From the NCBI RefSeq assembly GCF_000718095.1, contig NZ_JOEI01000011.1, forward strand, positions 62,001 to 126,000: a stretch of 64,000 nucleotides of DNA, read 5' to 3'. The number at the start of each line of letters is the position of its first letter. Position 1 is the stretch's first letter. Position numbers and translations under genes: made by a program. Shown one piece after another: positions 63,138 through 64,000 of this stretch. Below the pieces are notes generated by a model. It had not been told where the DNA came from. It was given only the letters and a program-made list of their open reading frames with translations, and did no database searches. This DNA comes from Streptomyces scopuliridis RB72 (GTDB lineage Bacteria; Actinomycetota; Actinomycetes; Streptomycetales; Streptomycetaceae).

Positions 63138-64000
63138 CCGCCAGCCGGCGCCGCGCGGTGGTGCCCGTCGCTCTCGCTGCTCGCCACCGCGAGTCCGGCC
63201 TCGACCTCGTCCAGCGCGCGGCGCGCGGCGGCTATCCGGGCGAGCAGCACCGCCCGTGACTCGTCCATGGCCGGTGTCACCGGTACGGCAGGTCTCTCGC
63301 GGGTCCGCTCGTCCTCCAGTTCACGTGCCTCCTCAAGGGAGTTGATGACGACCCCGATCAGCAGATTGACGAGCAGGAACGATCCGAGCAGCACGAACGA
63401 GGCGAAGTAGACGATCGCCCAGCGGGAGATCTCCAGGCCGCCCCGGACCGCGTCCCCCAGACCGTCGAGCGTGATCAGCAGAAAGAGTGTGAGGGCCGCG
63501 CGGCCCAGTGAACCGTAGTGTTCCGGGTCGGCCGCGGCGAAGAAGACCCAGCCGAGCATGGCGTACACATACAGCAGCAGCGCACCGATCAGAACGAAGC
63601 TCAGCGTGCCCGGCAGGCTCTTGCCGACGGCGACGATGACGATACGCAGCTGGGGCAGGAAGCGCGCGGCGCGCAGCACGCGCGCGAGCCGGAGCAGCCG
63701 CAGGACGGTGGCGTTCTCGCGGGCGAAGGGCGTGAGGGCGAGCCCCACGACCACCAGGTCGAAGACGTTCCACGGATCGCGGAAGAAGTCCTTCGGGCGC
63801 TCCGCGTAAGTGGCCGCGCGCAGCAGGATCTCCGAGGCGAAGGCGGCGAGGAAGAGATGCTCGGCGGCCTTCAGCTCCCCGCGCCACTGGTCGACCGCGC
63901 CGGTGTAGGTCTCGATGCCGAGCAGGACGGCGTTGCCGATGATGAGGCAGAACACCGCGGTGTTGAAACCGCCGGACTCCACGATGCGCCGGCTGCGGTC
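63110..64000 (-). CDS. Voltage-gated ion channel, 5' end outside window
   Basis: At least 297 residues. The frame stays open to the right edge; the coding reads ...RRIVESGGFNTAVF, so the true start lies beyond 64000 and GTG 63982 is internal. Six membrane helices of the ion_trans type: S1 AVFCLIIGNAVLLGIET, S4 with regular arginines (RLLRLARVLRAARFLPQLR), and S5-pore-S6 with the filter segment LITLDGLGD and S6 VLLGSFLLVNLLIGVVI. The C-terminal tail is charged. The bacterial sodium-channel filter is TLESWxS; here TLDGLGD has Asp in the place of the key Glu, so selectivity is uncertain. Confidence 0.88.
   Translation of the reverse strand, partial: DRSRRIVESGGFNTAVFCLIIGNAVLLGIETYTGAVDQWRGELKAAEHLFLAAFASEILLRAATYAERPKDFFRDPWNVFDLVVVGLALTPFARENATVLRLLRLARVLRAARFLPQLRIVIVAVGKSLPGTLSFVLIGALLLYVYAMLGWVFFAAADPEHYGSLGRAALTLFLLITLDGLGDAVRGGLEISRWAIVYFASFVLLGSFLLVNLLIGVVINSLEEARELEDERTRERPAVPVTPAMDESRAVLLARIAAARRALDEVEAGLAVASSESDGHHRAAPAGGQGLRATPT

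Noticed and set aside
1..64000. Biosynthetic (PKS/NRPS) gene cluster
   Set aside because: No synthase modules, carrier proteins or tailoring clusters are present; single transporters and a methyltransferase are not enough.

Overview
The window is high-GC DNA with Streptomyces-type gene style: strong G/C at third codon positions, many GTG starts, ATGA/GTGA overlaps, several probable leaderless promoters, and families typical of streptomycetes (XRE/DUF5753 regulators, DUF574 methyltransferase, CBM2 cellulases with CebR boxes, PspAB/HtpX). I infer a Streptomyces or close relative. No rRNA, tRNA or CRISPR array was seen.

Region 1 (1-12480, minus strand) is the promoter-proximal half of an extracellular contractile injection system (eCIS, a phage-tail-like particle). 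In transcription order it holds: sheath, inner tube, a T4-baseplate-like protein with two CxxC pairs, a proline-rich protein with a conserved C-terminal motif, a DUF4255 tail-terminator protein with a histone-like basic tail, the AAA+ ATPase, a small coupled protein, and a giant DUF4157 (eCIS-core) protein that runs off the left edge after at least 1741 codons. Spike, baseplate wedge and tape-measure genes must lie to the left.

Region 2 (12.5-30.9 kb) is metabolic and regulatory. It has an orphan cytochrome c oxidase subunit I (ctaD), a two-module Lrp/AsnC regulator facing a frameshifted M20 peptidase, TetR plus an Old Yellow Enzyme, a carboxylesterase carrying an in-frame inverted-repeat insert, and a cation/proton antiporter facing an AEC transporter. 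These are followed by a FUSC exporter-MarR-ACC deaminase group, an SPW membrane protein, peptide deformylase, a DUF5753 regulator and a TauD dioxygenase.

Region 3 (30.98-35.86 kb) is an asparagine-use operon: GntR regulator, AnsP-like permease, type III-like asparaginase and aspartate ammonia-lyase. It would take up Asn and convert it to Asp and then fumarate plus ammonia. Region 4 (35.9-46 kb) holds regulators, secreted proteins (including a trypsin-like protease), an SMP-30 lactonase-like protein, a TIM-barrel protein facing a TetR regulator, and a scarred patch at about 40.8-43.9 kb with a BRCT remnant and two IS5-type transposase fragments. An ArsR-MFS pair with a His-rich tail follows.

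Region 5 (46-56.3 kb) has envelope-stress genes (pspAB-like, htpX) and a cellulase locus. GH5 and GH6 (overlapping by ATGA) face a 1000-residue GH48, each with CBM2, and each divergent promoter carries a CebR-type palindrome. An M4 metalloprotease follows. Region 6 (56.4-64 kb) has a DHA2 exporter coupled to a glutathionyl-hydroquinone-reductase-type transferase, another MFS exporter, a sigma-factor-like cassette, a DUF574 methyltransferase and a voltage-gated ion channel cut by the right edge.
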